Assembly: GCF_037176765.1 (NCBI RefSeq)
Contig: NC_090024.1
Location: 195,234,278-195,298,277, forward strand
Source of the DNA: Anolis sagrei
Taxonomy: Eukaryota; Chordata; Lepidosauria; Squamata; Anolidae
Length of the DNA: 64,000 nt
Direction of reading: 5' to 3'
Both the position numbers and the translations under genes were made by a program. Shown here in pieces: positions 24,621-55,057 of this stretch (positions within the stretch are counted from its first letter, which is position 1; each line of letters starts with the position of its first letter). The notes below the pieces were generated by a model. That model made no database searches, had not been told where the DNA came from, and worked only from the letters and a program-made list of their open reading frames with translations.

Positions 24621-25800
24621 AGCTTAGCTCAAGCCAGATAAAGAAAATTGGATTATTATTATTTTCTCTGGGTGAGGGAAATGCAAGGGCAAGGTGAGTT
24701 CAGATTTTGGGAAATTTCCAAGGAATTTCACAGAAAGGTTACTTTTTAGTCCAATTAGAGATAGCCATGTAGTTGGCTATATTTTCCAATGGAGTCAAGT
24801 TTCATAATTCATATATTTTATTCAGGAGGAGTCTGATTTCTTGATAACTGAAATGTCAGATCAAGCAACTCTGGCCAGTACAGTCAATAATGAAGAACAG
24901 TGGATTTCCCAGCTACTAAACAATACATATACATATGAATGTTTTGTAGGCAATGCATATTGGTGCCATTGCTCTGAGTTAAGCTGTGAATGTGCTTATG
25001 CGATTCCTTGCATATAAGAATTGTATACATAATATGAATGAAGAACTAAGGAAACATAACTGAGATGACATCACAAATCACGTTTAAGAACAGCTTATCA
25101 GATTTAATATATCCACAGTATGTCTTTCTGAACACACAAAATTTATGTTTGTAAACTGTAGTGGATTTTAACTGTCTTTAAACTGAAATGTTCTATTTCA
25201 AGCCCTTGGTTGTTCAAGGGAGGTAACAGGGTTTCTCAAACTTGCCTCCATGTTGCCTAGATACATTAACAGAGGGATGGAAGTCTGTAAGACACGTTTT
25301 GAGCTAATTTTCCTGGAGTATGATGTTACCCAGAGACATCAAATTGTGATTACTTTGAAAAACCACAGATGACAGGCAAACTGCAGCCAAAACCACATAA
25401 AGCATGAGAGTTTCTTTGAAGAGTTCAGATCTGAGTAAGTTATTTTCTTTGACTGCTGTCCCATATTTGCTTTGTTTGAGTAGAAAATCTATGATGAGTC
25501 CAAGAACTTCTGCTTAAAGAATACATTTTGACAAGGGGCACTGATGAAAGCCCTACAACTGTCTGCAAACAAGATAACTCCAAGATGTGGCAGGGAGTTT
25601 ATGGTTAGAGCAGACAAAACATGCATGCAAATAGACTTTCCAACCACCAGAACTTAGCAAGAACTGAACATATTAGCCTAAAAATGTGATAGGAAGTAAC
25701 ACCAAATACATAAGAATGTGGTATAGTGGACTATGCTGATTAAAACCATTGTCTTGGGAAAGTATATCTACATAGCTAGGTGACAACATTGTAGGGTAAG
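24620..25800. other. No gene seen
   Basis: Repeat-poor AT-rich DNA. Confidence 0.5.
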
Positions 25801-25901
25801 GACTGAGGGAAGTTCCAGACAGGACTTTAATGCAAGTCCAAGAAACCCGATTGGGCCCGCATTAGAGTCCACACATCTTCCCCCAACATTCACGCTTTCC
25901 T

Positions 25902-25943
25902 GGGGGGGGGGGGTGTCCAGACACAACCCCCCCCCCCCCCCCC
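25902..25943. repeat. G12 and C17 runs flanking a 13-base spacer
   Basis: G12 at 25902-25913 and C17 at 25927-25943 can pair as a hairpin. Confidence 0.9.
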
Positions 25944-26221
25944 GAAGAGCCTTAAAAAAGAAAATAATTTATTTGGCTACCATTTCCCCTTCTCTGGAGC
26001 TCTCCTGGCATGTAGAAATGATGCTTCAAGAGAAGGAGGGAGGGCAGTAGCAATTTTCCTTCCCCCCTTATTTTTAAAGGCTTTTCTGGGGTGGGGTGGG
26101 AGGGGGGCTGTCTTGGGGTTTTCGGGCTCCAGTAGCCCAAAACTCCTGAGACAGCTGTGTGGATTGGGAACCAGAAGTCATGCAACGTGATCCTTGGGCC
26201 CTATCCACACATCACCCACAG

Positions 26222-26313
26222 CTGGAAAGGCCTGGGTCTTCTGAAAGACCCAGATCTTTCCAGGTGTCAAATTACTTTGGGACAAAGCAGGGTTTTTCTG
26301 CTTTGTCCCAAAG
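26222..26313. repeat. Two adjacent strong hairpins
   Basis: First: CTGGAAAG...CTTTCCAG enclosing CTGGGTCTT-CTGA-AAGACCCAG (26222-26263). Second: CTTTGGGACAAAGCAG, loop GGTTTTT, perfect 16-bp complement (26275-26313). They lie between MITE-like ends GGGCCCTATCCACAC (26197) and GTCTGGATGCCCC (26350). Confidence 0.9.
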
Positions 26314-26399
26314 GAATTCATTTTTACCTGAGGTATCGTCTGGATGCCCCTAGTAAAAATCCAGAAGTTCTCACATTTTCAAGCTGCCTTGATGCGCCC

Positions 26400-28440
26400 T
26401 GAATCCTGTTTCAATTGCTATAGGTTGTAATTGTAGCACAATAAGCTTGCCTCATAGTCAGCAGGTGAGTCGTTACTTATAAGCAGTTGCATGTGTAGGA
26501 TTTTGTAGATGCAATTACAAAAGTACTGTATTTTTTCTTACATGCATTTATTAGACACTACAGATTGATGTGTGCTGAAATGAAAGCTGTATTAATATGA
26601 ACACACGTTTCATTTTAGAAGGAAAATGAAAGAATTGATCTTTGTTTTGCTGTGACTTTTTGCTGCTTTCCCCCTGATGGTCAGTCATTATGCTTAGCTA
26701 CAATCAATGTTGAATAATGCATCATGGAGCCCATTGAGACACACACAGAGAGAGAACGAGAGAGAGAGATTGAGAGATGGATGGACACTGACTGACCTTA
26801 GTTCAAACAACAGGGGAATAATGTATAAGTAGGACAATTCCCTCTCCTTCTTGTGGTACTTGTGAGAATAGTTACTTCATTTCATATTTTCCACTGCAGT
26901 CACAAAAGGGAGCATGCAATGCCTGCCAAAGTAATGCATGCACACCCATGCAGTACTTTGAAATCAGCATTGGGTCTCTAAAGTGTTAAAATTAGGAATA
27001 AATGTAAAGAAGCATTTGTACTGTATATTGTTTTAATAAATAACACGATTCCATCCTAACTCTGCTCCCATTCTTTTCACATGCATTTTATAAACAGCAT
27101 GTACATAACTGGTCATATTCATAACAATTTATTCGATACACTTGAAAATGTAAACAATAAACTGAATATCTATTTTTAGTATAAAGATGTAGACCCAGTT
27201 TGCTGTTGAGCTCACGTGTCCATGTGCAAACCTTGAGTACCTTGGAAAACAGTATTGCTGTTTCGGAGGTTTCTCAGAGGACAAATAATTTGTATGATTC
27301 AACTAAGATTTTTTTTGTCTTATCGATTTTAACCAAATTATTCCCTTTCTTTCTCATTTGGAGCCAATATAACTGTGTAATCTGATATGCTTATTTAGAG
27401 GTAAATTACCCTGAATTCAAAGGATAAGTGGGAATAGTATTGCAGCCTTTTTTCTTCTTCTCGGATTATCCCACTTACCACTACCCATAGCATCTAATTC
27501 ATTAAATATAGTACTGAGAAGGAATATCAACTCAGTTAGTTACCTGCCATTGTAACATATTAAATATTTTGCTTTTTTAACATGATTCAAGTAATTTTTC
27601 AAAATGTACTGCACATAAACATATATAAAACTGATATGTGCTCAAGACAGTGGAAGTTTAATTAGCTCTCTTTTGTTTTTCTATCCCAGGCTTTTAATGC
27701 AATATTCTCCATAGGTAAATCCTACAGAAGTGTATAGTCGTCCAGATATTTTTGGACTTCAATTCCCACAATCCAAGACAGTACATCCAATGATAAAGAA
27801 TGGTGGATCTTAAAACGGTCACATGAAATCTAGGGAGCAACATAATTTTCATCTCTGATCTAGGACTTATCTCTGCCCATACGTTATGACTGTTCTACTA
27901 CCTCTGATATGGATGACTGACCCAAATATACTTTCATCTTTTTTTTTAAAAAAAGGACACTCATTTTATTTCCTAAAGGACCTACAACAGGGATGGGCAG
28001 TTGTGCACGCCAGATGTTGCCAGACTTCTGACTATTTTCTGTCAAGATGATCCTATGAATGAGAGACCACTGCCCTGCTCAGGTGTAGCAAACTCAGGGC
28101 TGTGGCTTCTTTCCACGCGTAGTACAGTTTTCCACGCTTAGTACAGTTTTCATCTTTTGTCACTGCTCTCCATTTTACCAAGTTCACATTTTTCCCAAGT
28201 TGCCAGATTGCATCACTGTAACAGTTTCCCATTACCTATACTAACTAGAGCTAATGGGAGTTGAAGACCAAACAAACAAAGTTTTAAAGGACCATACTAT
28301 CTCCCACTTTTATTCATAGTAAAAGGATTAAACAAGACAAATTATTTGATTTTTTTATTAATTCAAACACTTTAGAATATACTTCATATCAGGGCTGTGT
28401 GCAAATATGGTACAACAATTCAATGTATTTAAAACAATGC
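26400..28440. other. Repeat-poor block without a gene
   Basis: The longest stretch in the left half without an evident transposon. It could hold conserved non-coding DNA, but sequence alone cannot show this. Confidence 0.45.
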
Positions 28441-28539
28441 AACTCTAATAGATATCTGCAAAACAAAACAAGCAGCAAAAAACAGTCACAAAACAAAACC
28501 AACCAATTAAAATACATTGGCAAACAATAAAAAAGTCTA

Positions 28540-28742
28540 GGTTGCTGTGAGTTTTCCGGCCTGTATGGCCATATTCCAGAAGCATTATCTCTGGATGTCT
28601 CCTAACATCCTCAGAACCTTTGAGGATGCATGCCATAGATGTGGGCAAAACATCAAGAGAGAATGCTTCTGGAAAATGGCCATACAGCCCAGAAAACTCA
28701 GAGCTACCCAGTGATTCCAGCCATGAAAGCCTTTGACAACAC
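28540..28742. mobile_element. Inverted-repeat retroelement end, possibly Penelope-like
   Basis: The left arm GCTGTGAGTTTTCCGGCC...ATGGCCATATTCCAGAAGC is mirrored by GCTTCTGGAAAATGGCCATA...CAGAAAACTCAGAGC. One arm of the same family also sits at 9175-9265 within an L2. The inverted structure is seen; the Penelope assignment is a guess. Confidence 0.45.
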
Positions 28743-29684
28743 AATACAAAGTATTTGAATTAGCACTTAACCACTTGTAGTATAGGTGTCAGCTGAAACT
28801 CCATGGATAGTCCAAACCAATTTTAACCCCCACTTCCTAATCCATATTCAATAAATATAATACATAGCTCTAAAGCTTGATCACATCAACACTCACATAG
28901 TATTTCCTTTCTTGATTTGGATTTCTTTTCAGCAGATGTTGAATTTTTGCTTCAAACAGAGTAACAGGTGCTCATAATCTTAATGCACTTGGATAACTAC
29001 AAGTCATTCAGGACTTTTAATCTCTATGCTTAACTAGCACATTGTTCTGTTCTGTAACATATGGTTCTATGTGCATGTAACATAACAAAATAAAGCATGA
29101 AATTCTTTGGATGCTGTGTGCTCTTGGTTGACCTAAATATATATAACAAAATACATTCAAGCCTCTTCTTTAAGAACTTCTCATCTGTCATCAATTGAGA
29201 GTACAGTGGGCCCTTGGTTCCTACCAAGGTTTGCTTCCTGGACCCCTGTAGATAGTAAAATCCATGAATACTGCAGTACTATTATATAAATGGCATACTA
29301 AATGGAGCCCCTCATATGAAATGTCAAACAAGTGCCAGAGAAAGCCCAAGGATCTGTCAAATGGTGAGAGGCTAGAGTGGGGTATGCCTACATATTAATG
29401 TAGTGCTTGTCACATGGCAAAATCAAGGTTTGCTTTTTGGATTTTTAAAATTTTTGAGCCATGGTTGATTGAATCCATTGATATAAAGGGCTGGTTGTAC
29501 AGCATTCTTCTTGCTCTTGTTCTTCCCCAGCCTGCACCAAATGAACCCTTATTATCCCACCCTAATGAGTATTGACACAGTCCCCATCATTTTCAGGAGT
29601 AATATCAGGCATTGGATGATTTTTGGGCATACAAAATAAATGGTTACTGGTTTGAGGCATTGAATGTTTGTCTTTGAATGTTTG

Positions 29685-29765
29685 CCTTTTTATATGTAAA
29701 CCACCATGAGTCCCTCTAGAAAGAGAGGGAAATCTAGAAATGATGATGATGATTATTATTATTTT
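29685..29765 (+). mobile_element. L2-like LINE 3' tail
   Basis: TGTAAACCACCATGAGTCCC is followed by (ATG/ATT)n, the normal L2 terminal layout. Confidence 0.55.
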
Positions 29766-30449
29766 CATGGCATGCATAACCAATATGCTTTCTTGCTTTC
29801 CTAACAATCACACCACTCTCATTGAATGGTACTGCCACCCAATCCCTTTCTGTGCCACTGTGAGCACAGACTCTCACACCTTTGAAAATGAATATTAAAA
29901 AAAAAAAACACCTAGGAGGATCTATGCACAAAGAAAGCCTGGCAACTAAACTGATTTCTGAGAGTTCATTTAGTATCATCTTTCTCAAGTTACCTTGCAA
30001 ACCAAGATAAAATATCAAGAGCATATTCCTTTAAAGAAACCAAACAAACAGGCTTATGGCTCATTCAGTTTAATTGATTCAGAGTTGATGCAGGCATGCA
30101 AGTTCTTTCTACCAACTGCAAATTCACTATAGCAGAGGCACAGGATCTTTACCAGGCCTGTAAACTACCTCATAAACTAGAGCATTTAAAGTGTCAAAAG
30201 CGCTTGAATATTCTTGCAGTTCTATATTTTTTTCCTTTCCAAGAGCACATTACTACTCTTTAAAAAATTACACTCCAGATGACACTTCATCAATTTGGGA
30301 AAAGTAAACTATTCAACTTGCAAGCTACCTAACTGCTGCTTTTGATTTCAGTACACTAGAGACCGGATTCAATTCGAGCCATGCCTGGCTGACTTCTTTC
30401 CAAAAGGCACTGTGCCACCAGCTATGTAGGGAATATTCTTGTGCCAGCA

Positions 30450-31423
30450 GCAGGGAGCCAGAAGGAAATTTTTATTGAATCTGGCTTTGCATTTGTTACA
30501 TTCTTCTCCGGTGTCATGCCTGCTGCTAGTCTCTTCTCATAAAATGGAAAAGATCAGCAAACATTGTTAACAATGCCACTCCCTGGATACTATTATTTTA
30601 ACCTCTTTGTTTCATGATCATGTGCAGCCATAGATCTAGAAACAGATGACAATTCAGATTCTTTTGCTATGCTTCTTTTACACCTTCTCTTTCCATTAGG
30701 AGCAGGGAAGCATGCCATTTCCCAGGCTATGCCCTCACACTTGTTGGCTGCACATATACTGGCAGGGAGAAGCTTTTTAGTAGGTTTCTTCGAAAGCAAG
30801 GCTTTTAGCAAAGCTCAGAAGTGTGCTGCTCTTGTACATCACATGCAGAAAGACCTAGATTTAAGAAAGTCCCAAATTCCCTTCTCTCTCATGTCATCCA
30901 AACATAGGGTTCTGGAAGGCTGCCAACGGCACAGTCAGTATTCAGTGGTGGCTTGCAATGTAGCCGCATTAGCTGTGGCCCCTAAAGGGAAGCCATGCAT
31001 AGCCCCTGGCCCAGCCAGCTGTTCAGAAAAAAATGAGGTCAGGCAGGCCAAGAGATAACACACCATGTGTCAAACACCACAGAGTTTCTCTCTCTACTGC
31101 TATACCTTCTCGGTGTAACTGTGTGATGGTGATGTGGAGCGTCTCTCCTTGATCTTGTCTTGTTCTATCCTTTAAGAAGCAACAGCAAGCGATTGCAGAA
31201 GCCAGTTATGCATACGGAGGGCAAGTGTCTCTTCAGAAAACAGAAAGAACGGGATTTTAAACCTTCGCATATTAAGTGTGTCTTTTATCAGGATGCTTAC
31301 TAGATCAGACAATCTAAAGTCAACAGGTATTGCTCCTCTGAAGCGACTGCCTTCTCTTTTTTTGCATTGCCCTGATGGGATTTGCACATCTTAGGAATGT
31401 GAGAGACACAGTGTTGATAAGAT
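30450..31423 (-). other. FAM72A: FAM72 3' UTR (probable)
   Basis: About 970 bp of repeat-free sequence follows the stop codon on the minus strand, up to an AATAAA at 30476-30471. An open frame on the opposite strand here (30669-31058) has no recognisable protein similarity and is treated as chance. The extent of the UTR is inferred. Confidence 0.4.
30471..30476 (-). terminator. Candidate polyadenylation signal for FAM72
   Basis: AATAAA on the minus strand, the first well-placed canonical signal after the stop codon. Other weak AT-rich hexamers exist nearby, so transcript ends could differ. Confidence 0.35.
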
Positions 31424-50566
<19,143 letters not shown>

Positions 50567-50689
50567 CTGGAAAAGCAAAACAAAAACAAGGTTTCACCAT
50601 GCCATAAAGGAACAATGATGACAGCTGGGATCACAACATTTTAAACCTTAACTGTAAAATGTTTGGAGTTTAAAAGTCAGCACTTTAAT

Positions 50690-50845
50690 GGTTTTGATGA
50701 TACAAAGCATTTAGCATTTGTTTTAATATTTGTATTTTAATGCATTTGAATTTGATATTTTTGTTAGCCGGCTTGAGTCCTTATATTGGGGAAAAGGCAG
50801 GATAACAACAGAGTAAATAGTAAAACAAGAATAATAATAATAATG
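50690..50845 (+). mobile_element. L2-like LINE 3' tail
   Basis: A T-rich 3' UTR, then GTTAGCCGGCTTGAGTCC and AATAATAATAAT. A similar weaker tail lies at 49900-50040 and another at about 48600-48840. Confidence 0.55.
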
Positions 50846-50890
50846 GTTCACATGAGTTTAAATGGAGGTCACCATAGACTCTCATAGCTT

Positions 50891-51750
50891 GCATTCCACA
50901 TCTACACTGTAAAATTAATGCAGTTTGATATCACTTTCACTGCCATGGCGCAATGCTATCAAGTTCATGCTGTGCTAATAATATAAAATATTGTATAGAC
51001 ATATAATATTGATAATATTGTAATGTAATACAATATAATACTACTAATAATAATACTACAATATAATAACTTTATATTTCATATTACATGCAATATTACT
51101 AAATATTACAGAATAGTATAGTACAATATGTTGTTCATTCGTTCAGTCGTCTCCGACTCTTTGTGACCTCATGGACCAGCCCACGCCAGAGCTCCCTGTC
51201 GGCCGTCACCACCCTCAGCTCCTTCAAGGTCAGTCCAGTCACTTCAAGGATGTCATCCATCCATCTTGCCCTTGGTCGGCCCCTCTTCCTTTTGCCTTCC
51301 ACTTTCCCCAGCATAATTGTCTTCTCTAGGCTTTGCTGTCTCCTCATGATGTGGCCAAAGGATTTCAACTTTGACTCTAGTATCCTTCCCTCCAATGAGC
51401 AGCCGGGCTTTATTTCCTGGAGGATGGACTGGTTGGATCTTCTCGCAGTCATAGTACAATATAGTAATATATAATACTGAGATTGTGTTATGCTAATCAT
51501 GTAATATATTGTATGTACATATAACTTGTAAGCCACTCTGAGTCCTCTTTGGACTAAGAAGAGCGGCATGTAAATGTAAATAAAGAAATAAATAAGCTAT
51601 GGGAGCTGTAGTTTTACAAGGTCTGTATGGCCTTGTCTATCAAATAGTAACGATGTCTCACCAAATTACAATTCCCATGATTCTATAGCATTGAACCATG
51701 ACAGTTAAACTGGGGTTAAACTCCATTAATCCTACAGAGTAGAGGCATCC
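50891..51750. mobile_element. MITE interrupted by L2-like DNA and BovB
   Basis: The left arm ends at GCAATGCTAT (about 50962) and the right part resumes at GCTATGGGAGCTGTAG (51597). Between them lie AT-rich L2-type DNA with a terminal GTAAGCCACTCTGAGTCC (51528) and the BovB 51130-51450. Confidence 0.65.
51130..51450 (-). mobile_element. BovB (RTE) LINE, 321-bp 3' part
   Basis: Reverse strand reads TARRSNQSILQEIKPGCSLE, SFGHIMRRQQSLEKTIMLGK, LEVTGLTLKELRVVTADREL, with no stop inside the insert. It is flanked by the perfect 12-bp duplication ATAGTACAATAT (51118-51129 and 51451-51462). Confidence 0.95.
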
Positions 51751-51907
51751 ATGGATCCATGGCTCACAAGGCATTATTATTATTATTATTATTATTATCT
51801 TGCTTTTATCTTGCTTTTTCTCAGGATTGAGACCCAAAGCGAGCCACAATTTCAAAAGCAGTACAATGAAATACAAAATATTAAAATAGATTTAAATTCC
51901 CTTTCCA

Positions 51908-52098
51908 ACCAGGGTGCATCTACACTGAAGAATTAATGCAGTTTGACACCACTTTAATTGCCTTGCCTTAATGGGAGTCATGGGAGGTGTAGTTTGTTGA
52001 GTCACCAGCACTATTGGACAGAGGTGAAACAAGCCTTCAAGATTCCATAACACTGAGTATCAAACCGCATTAACTCCACAGTGTAGATGCACTCCTAG
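51908..52098. mobile_element. Palindromic MITE next to the divergent promoter
   Basis: Arms AGGGTGCATCTACACTGAAG and ACAGTGTAGATGCACTCCT, about 150 bp from the CpG island on the FAM72 side. Confidence 0.8.
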
Positions 52099-52239
52099 GT
52101 ACGATTTCCCCCTCCAATTATCCCCCCCCCCCTTCTCAATGGCTTGCATCCCGGCCACTCACTGAGTAATTCCTCCGATTCTTGTCAAAGTGTGATTCTT
52201 CTTTTCTCTGCTGAAAGGACCCTGCTTCTCCTGTCAATC

Positions 52240-52660
52240 CCTTATCAGTTTGAATCTGTCCCTTTGCCCCCCTATTGGTGGAAACTCGCCCCGGCTCCGC
52301 AGCCGGATTGGTTAGAGTCCTTTCGATATCAACAAATAACGAAGCGCATGAAACAACGAGGCCACGCCCACCGCTTCACTTTGCCCTGCCCCTTCGCGGA
52401 CTCAATGAGAGCCTCTTGATTGGCCCGCTTGGAAGGAAAAGTGGCGGGACAGGCAGGAATGCGAGGGGTGCGTTATTGGTTAGAGTGGATGCCCGTCTTT
52501 TCAAAAATCGGTTCTGATTGGTGTTCCTCAGCAAGGGTGGGCGGGGTTTGTGTGGTCGGGGCTGCGGGCAGAGCGGACCGCGGGAAGAACCGCGAGGGGA
52601 AGGCAGCTCGGAGCGGGACGAGGGCGGCGAGGCAGGTAATCCTCCTCCTCCTCCTCCTCA
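52240..52660. promoter_or_regulatory. CpG-rich divergent promoter between FAM72 and SRGAP2
   Basis: This is the only clear CpG-dense block in the FAM72-SRGAP2 interval. It contains five ATTGG motifs (inverted CCAAT, NF-Y type) at 52274, 52307, 52419, 52475 and 52517. A GGCGGGA (E2F-like) is at 52443-52449. A TTTGAA (CHR-type cell-cycle element) on the minus strand is at 52505-52500. There is no obvious TATA box. The CCAAT boxes all read forward toward FAM72. The CCAAT, E2F-like and CHR set fits the cell-cycle expression reported for mammalian FAM72. SRGAP2 would start at the right side and FAM72 at the left. Start sites are not visible from sequence. Confidence 0.7.
52540..52635 (+). other. 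SRGAP2: Putative non-coding first exon of SRGAP2
   Basis: GC-rich sequence at the right side of the CpG island ends in GGCAG|GTAAT at 52635/52636, a good splice donor. The next suitable acceptor on the plus strand in a leader context is at 57048-57049. The left boundary is a guess. Confidence 0.4.
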
Positions 52661-52839
52661 CATTCCCTCACTCTGACGCCGAGAGAGAGAAAGAGAGGGA
52701 GAGATATTATGGGCTGGCCCTTAAGGCGCTCAGTCTGACCCCAAAGGCTTGATGGACAGAAGAAGTCCCCAAGGCGCCTGGTGTTTTCCTAACTTTTTGA
52801 AACTTCTTTTTGGGAGGGGAGGGGAGTTTGTTTGTGGCT

Positions 52840-53570
52840 CTTTCTCACCTTCTGCCTTTACATTTCCCCCTTCTTCCTTCCTTTCCTTTCCTTCCCCCTT
52901 TGCTTTCCCTTATATACATTCCCCCTTTCTTTCTTTCCTTTTCCCTTCTTTCCCTTTCTTTTCTTCCTCCCTCTCCTTCTCTTTCCTTCCCTTGCTTTTC
53001 CTCACACAGCTTCCCCCATTATTTCCATTCTTTTCTTCCTTCCTCTCTCTTCCTTCCTCCCCTCATACCCTTTCCTCTTTCCTTTCTCTTCCTTCCCCCT
53101 TTTTCTCCCTCTCCTCTTTCTTTCCCTTGCATTCCCTTGCAACTTTTTCTTCATCCTTTCCTTTCATTTCCTTGCCCTCATATCTTTTTCTCTATCCTTT
53201 CTTTTCCTTCCTTCCCTTCTTTTTCCTCCTCTTTTCCTCCCTCTCCTCTTTCTTTCCCTTGCTTTCCCTCACACAAGTTCCCAGCCTTTCCCCCATTTTT
53301 CGTCCTTCATCCCTTCCTTTCTCTTCCCTGCCCTCATACCTTTTCGTCTTTCCTTTCTCATCCTTCCTTCCCTTCTTTTTCCTCCTCCTTTCCTTTCCGC
53401 CTTTTCTTCCCTTTTTTCTCTTCCATTCTTTCTCTTTCCTCCCTGCATACCTTTCTTTCCTTTCCTTTTTGTATTCTTTCCCACCTCCTTTCCTTCCTTC
53501 TTTTCCCTTCTTTGTCTTTCTTTCCTTCTTCCCATATACTTGTCAACTAGCAGCCGCCCATCCGCTTTGC
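52840..53570 (+). repeat. 730-bp polypyrimidine tract
   Basis: Almost all C and T on the plus strand. Phrases such as CTTTCCCTTGCTTTCCCTCA recur about every 130-135 bp (near 52980, 53115, 53250), so it is a degenerate higher-order tandem array. The open frames through it in three registers are compositional artefacts. Confidence 0.9.
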
Positions 53571-53689
53571 CCCCTTTCTTTCCCATTCACATCACAGAGG
53601 GCCACTTCACCTAATATCAGCCAATCTGTTTTATTCCTGTTCTTTCCCTTTAATTTGGATCATGAAGAGTATGTGTACCGAGCTTGATC

Positions 53690-53995
53690 TAGAGCAGGTA
53701 TGGGCAAACTTGGGCCCTCCTCCCTCCAGGTGTTTTGGACTTCAACTCCCACCATTCCTAACAGCCTCAGGCCCCTTCCTTCCACTTAAGTTGCTGAGGA
53801 GGAAAAGGAAGGGGCCTGAGGCTGTTAGGAATGGTGGGAGTTGAAGTCCAAAAACCTAGAGAGCCCAGGTTTGCCCAGGCTTGCATGTGGAACAAATACA
53901 CAGATAGTAGGAAAAGGCCTGAAGCTGTTAGGAATTGTGGGAGTTGAAGTCCAAAAACCCTGCAGGGAGGGCCCAGGTTTGCCTATACCTGATCT
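53690..53995. mobile_element. Long palindromic MITE with an extra half copy
   Basis: Arms at 53732-53781 and 53805-53855 are complementary over 50 bp with one extra base. A further diverged right half lies at 53905-53990, and a similar half at about 54180-54250. Confidence 0.75.
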
Positions 53996-54734
53996 ACTCT
54001 GTAGAATTAATGGTGTTTGACCCCAATTTAACTGCCAAGGCTCAATGCTATGGAATCATGGGAATTGTAGTTTGGTGAGACACCATCACTATTTGATAGA
54101 CAAGGCCATGAAGACCTTGTAAAACTACAGCTCCCAGAACTCGATAGCATTGAGCCATTGCAGTCAAAGTTAAGCAGCTGAGGGGGAAAAGGAAGGAGCC
54201 TGAGGCAGTTACTTGCATGAGTTGAAGTCCAAAACACCTGATCTGGAGCCATCAAGCCATGAACGAAGGAAGATATTTTGGCATATATGAATGATGGATG
54301 GACATTGTCAATGAAGACATGCATGCTGAGACCTGAGAATGCCCAAAACAAAGCATTGTGGAAATGACAGTCACAATGCCAACCCTTCCTTGGGAAAATA
54401 GCTTAGAAAGAAGATATGGGTATATATATTGTATATGATGTGATGGTATTGTAAATTAGAAAAAGAAAACAAAGGAGTTATTAAATATTGACACCCCCCT
54501 TATGACTTTTGGCCCAATCTGTACTTTGGATTTTTTTTTAAAAAAAGATTTTGAAATACCTTTTATTAAGTGTATTTTTTTGTATGTCTTTGGCAAGAGC
54601 CACTGTTTTTGGTTGTTTTTACTGTAAAGCAATATCTATATCAATAAACTGCAATGATGACATAAGTTGAGTACACCTTACACAAATACTTGAAGTACTG
54701 GGATTTTTAAAGATTTTGAAATACCTGTATTTTA

Positions 54735-55057
54735 AGTAAAGGTTTCCTTTTGACATTAAGTCTAGTTGCGTCCGACTCTGGGGGTGGTGCTCATCTTTAT
54801 TTCTAAGCTGAAGAGTCGGTGTTGTCCATAGATGCCTCCAAGGTCATGTGGCCAGCATGACTGCATAGAGCACCGTTACCTTCCTACCTTAGCGGTACTT
54901 ATGAATCTACTCACATTTGCATGTTTTCGAACTGTTAGGTTAGCAGAAGCTGGGCTAACAGTGGGAGCTCACTCTGCTCCTCGCATTTGAACCGCTGACC
55001 TTTCAGTCAACAAGTTCAACAGCTCAGCAGTTTAACCCACTGCACCACCAGGGGTCA
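54735..55057 (-). mobile_element. Sauria-type SINE
   Basis: Reverse-strand full-length copy between SRGAP2 non-coding exon 1 and the leader exon. Head near 55057 (CCCCTGGTGGTGCAGTGGG) and tail near 54760 (CAGAGTCGGACGCAACTAGA). The flanks share TATTTTA. Confidence 0.82.

Noticed and set aside
26275-26313. MicroRNA precursor
   Set aside because: The perfect 16-bp stem is too short for a typical precursor and sits between MITE-like ends.
1-30000. A neighbouring host gene such as AVPR1B
   Set aside because: In humans AVPR1B lies beyond FAM72A. No seven-helix coding stretch or other host exon was recognisable here.
30669-31058. 129-codon frame on the plus strand
   Set aside because: It lies antisense to the probable FAM72 3' UTR and shows no domain or splice context.
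52749-53687. Overlapping long open frames (312, 260 and 246 codons)
   Set aside because: They run through a C/T-only tract in three registers; Ser/Phe/Pro/Leu monotony is compositional, not a protein.
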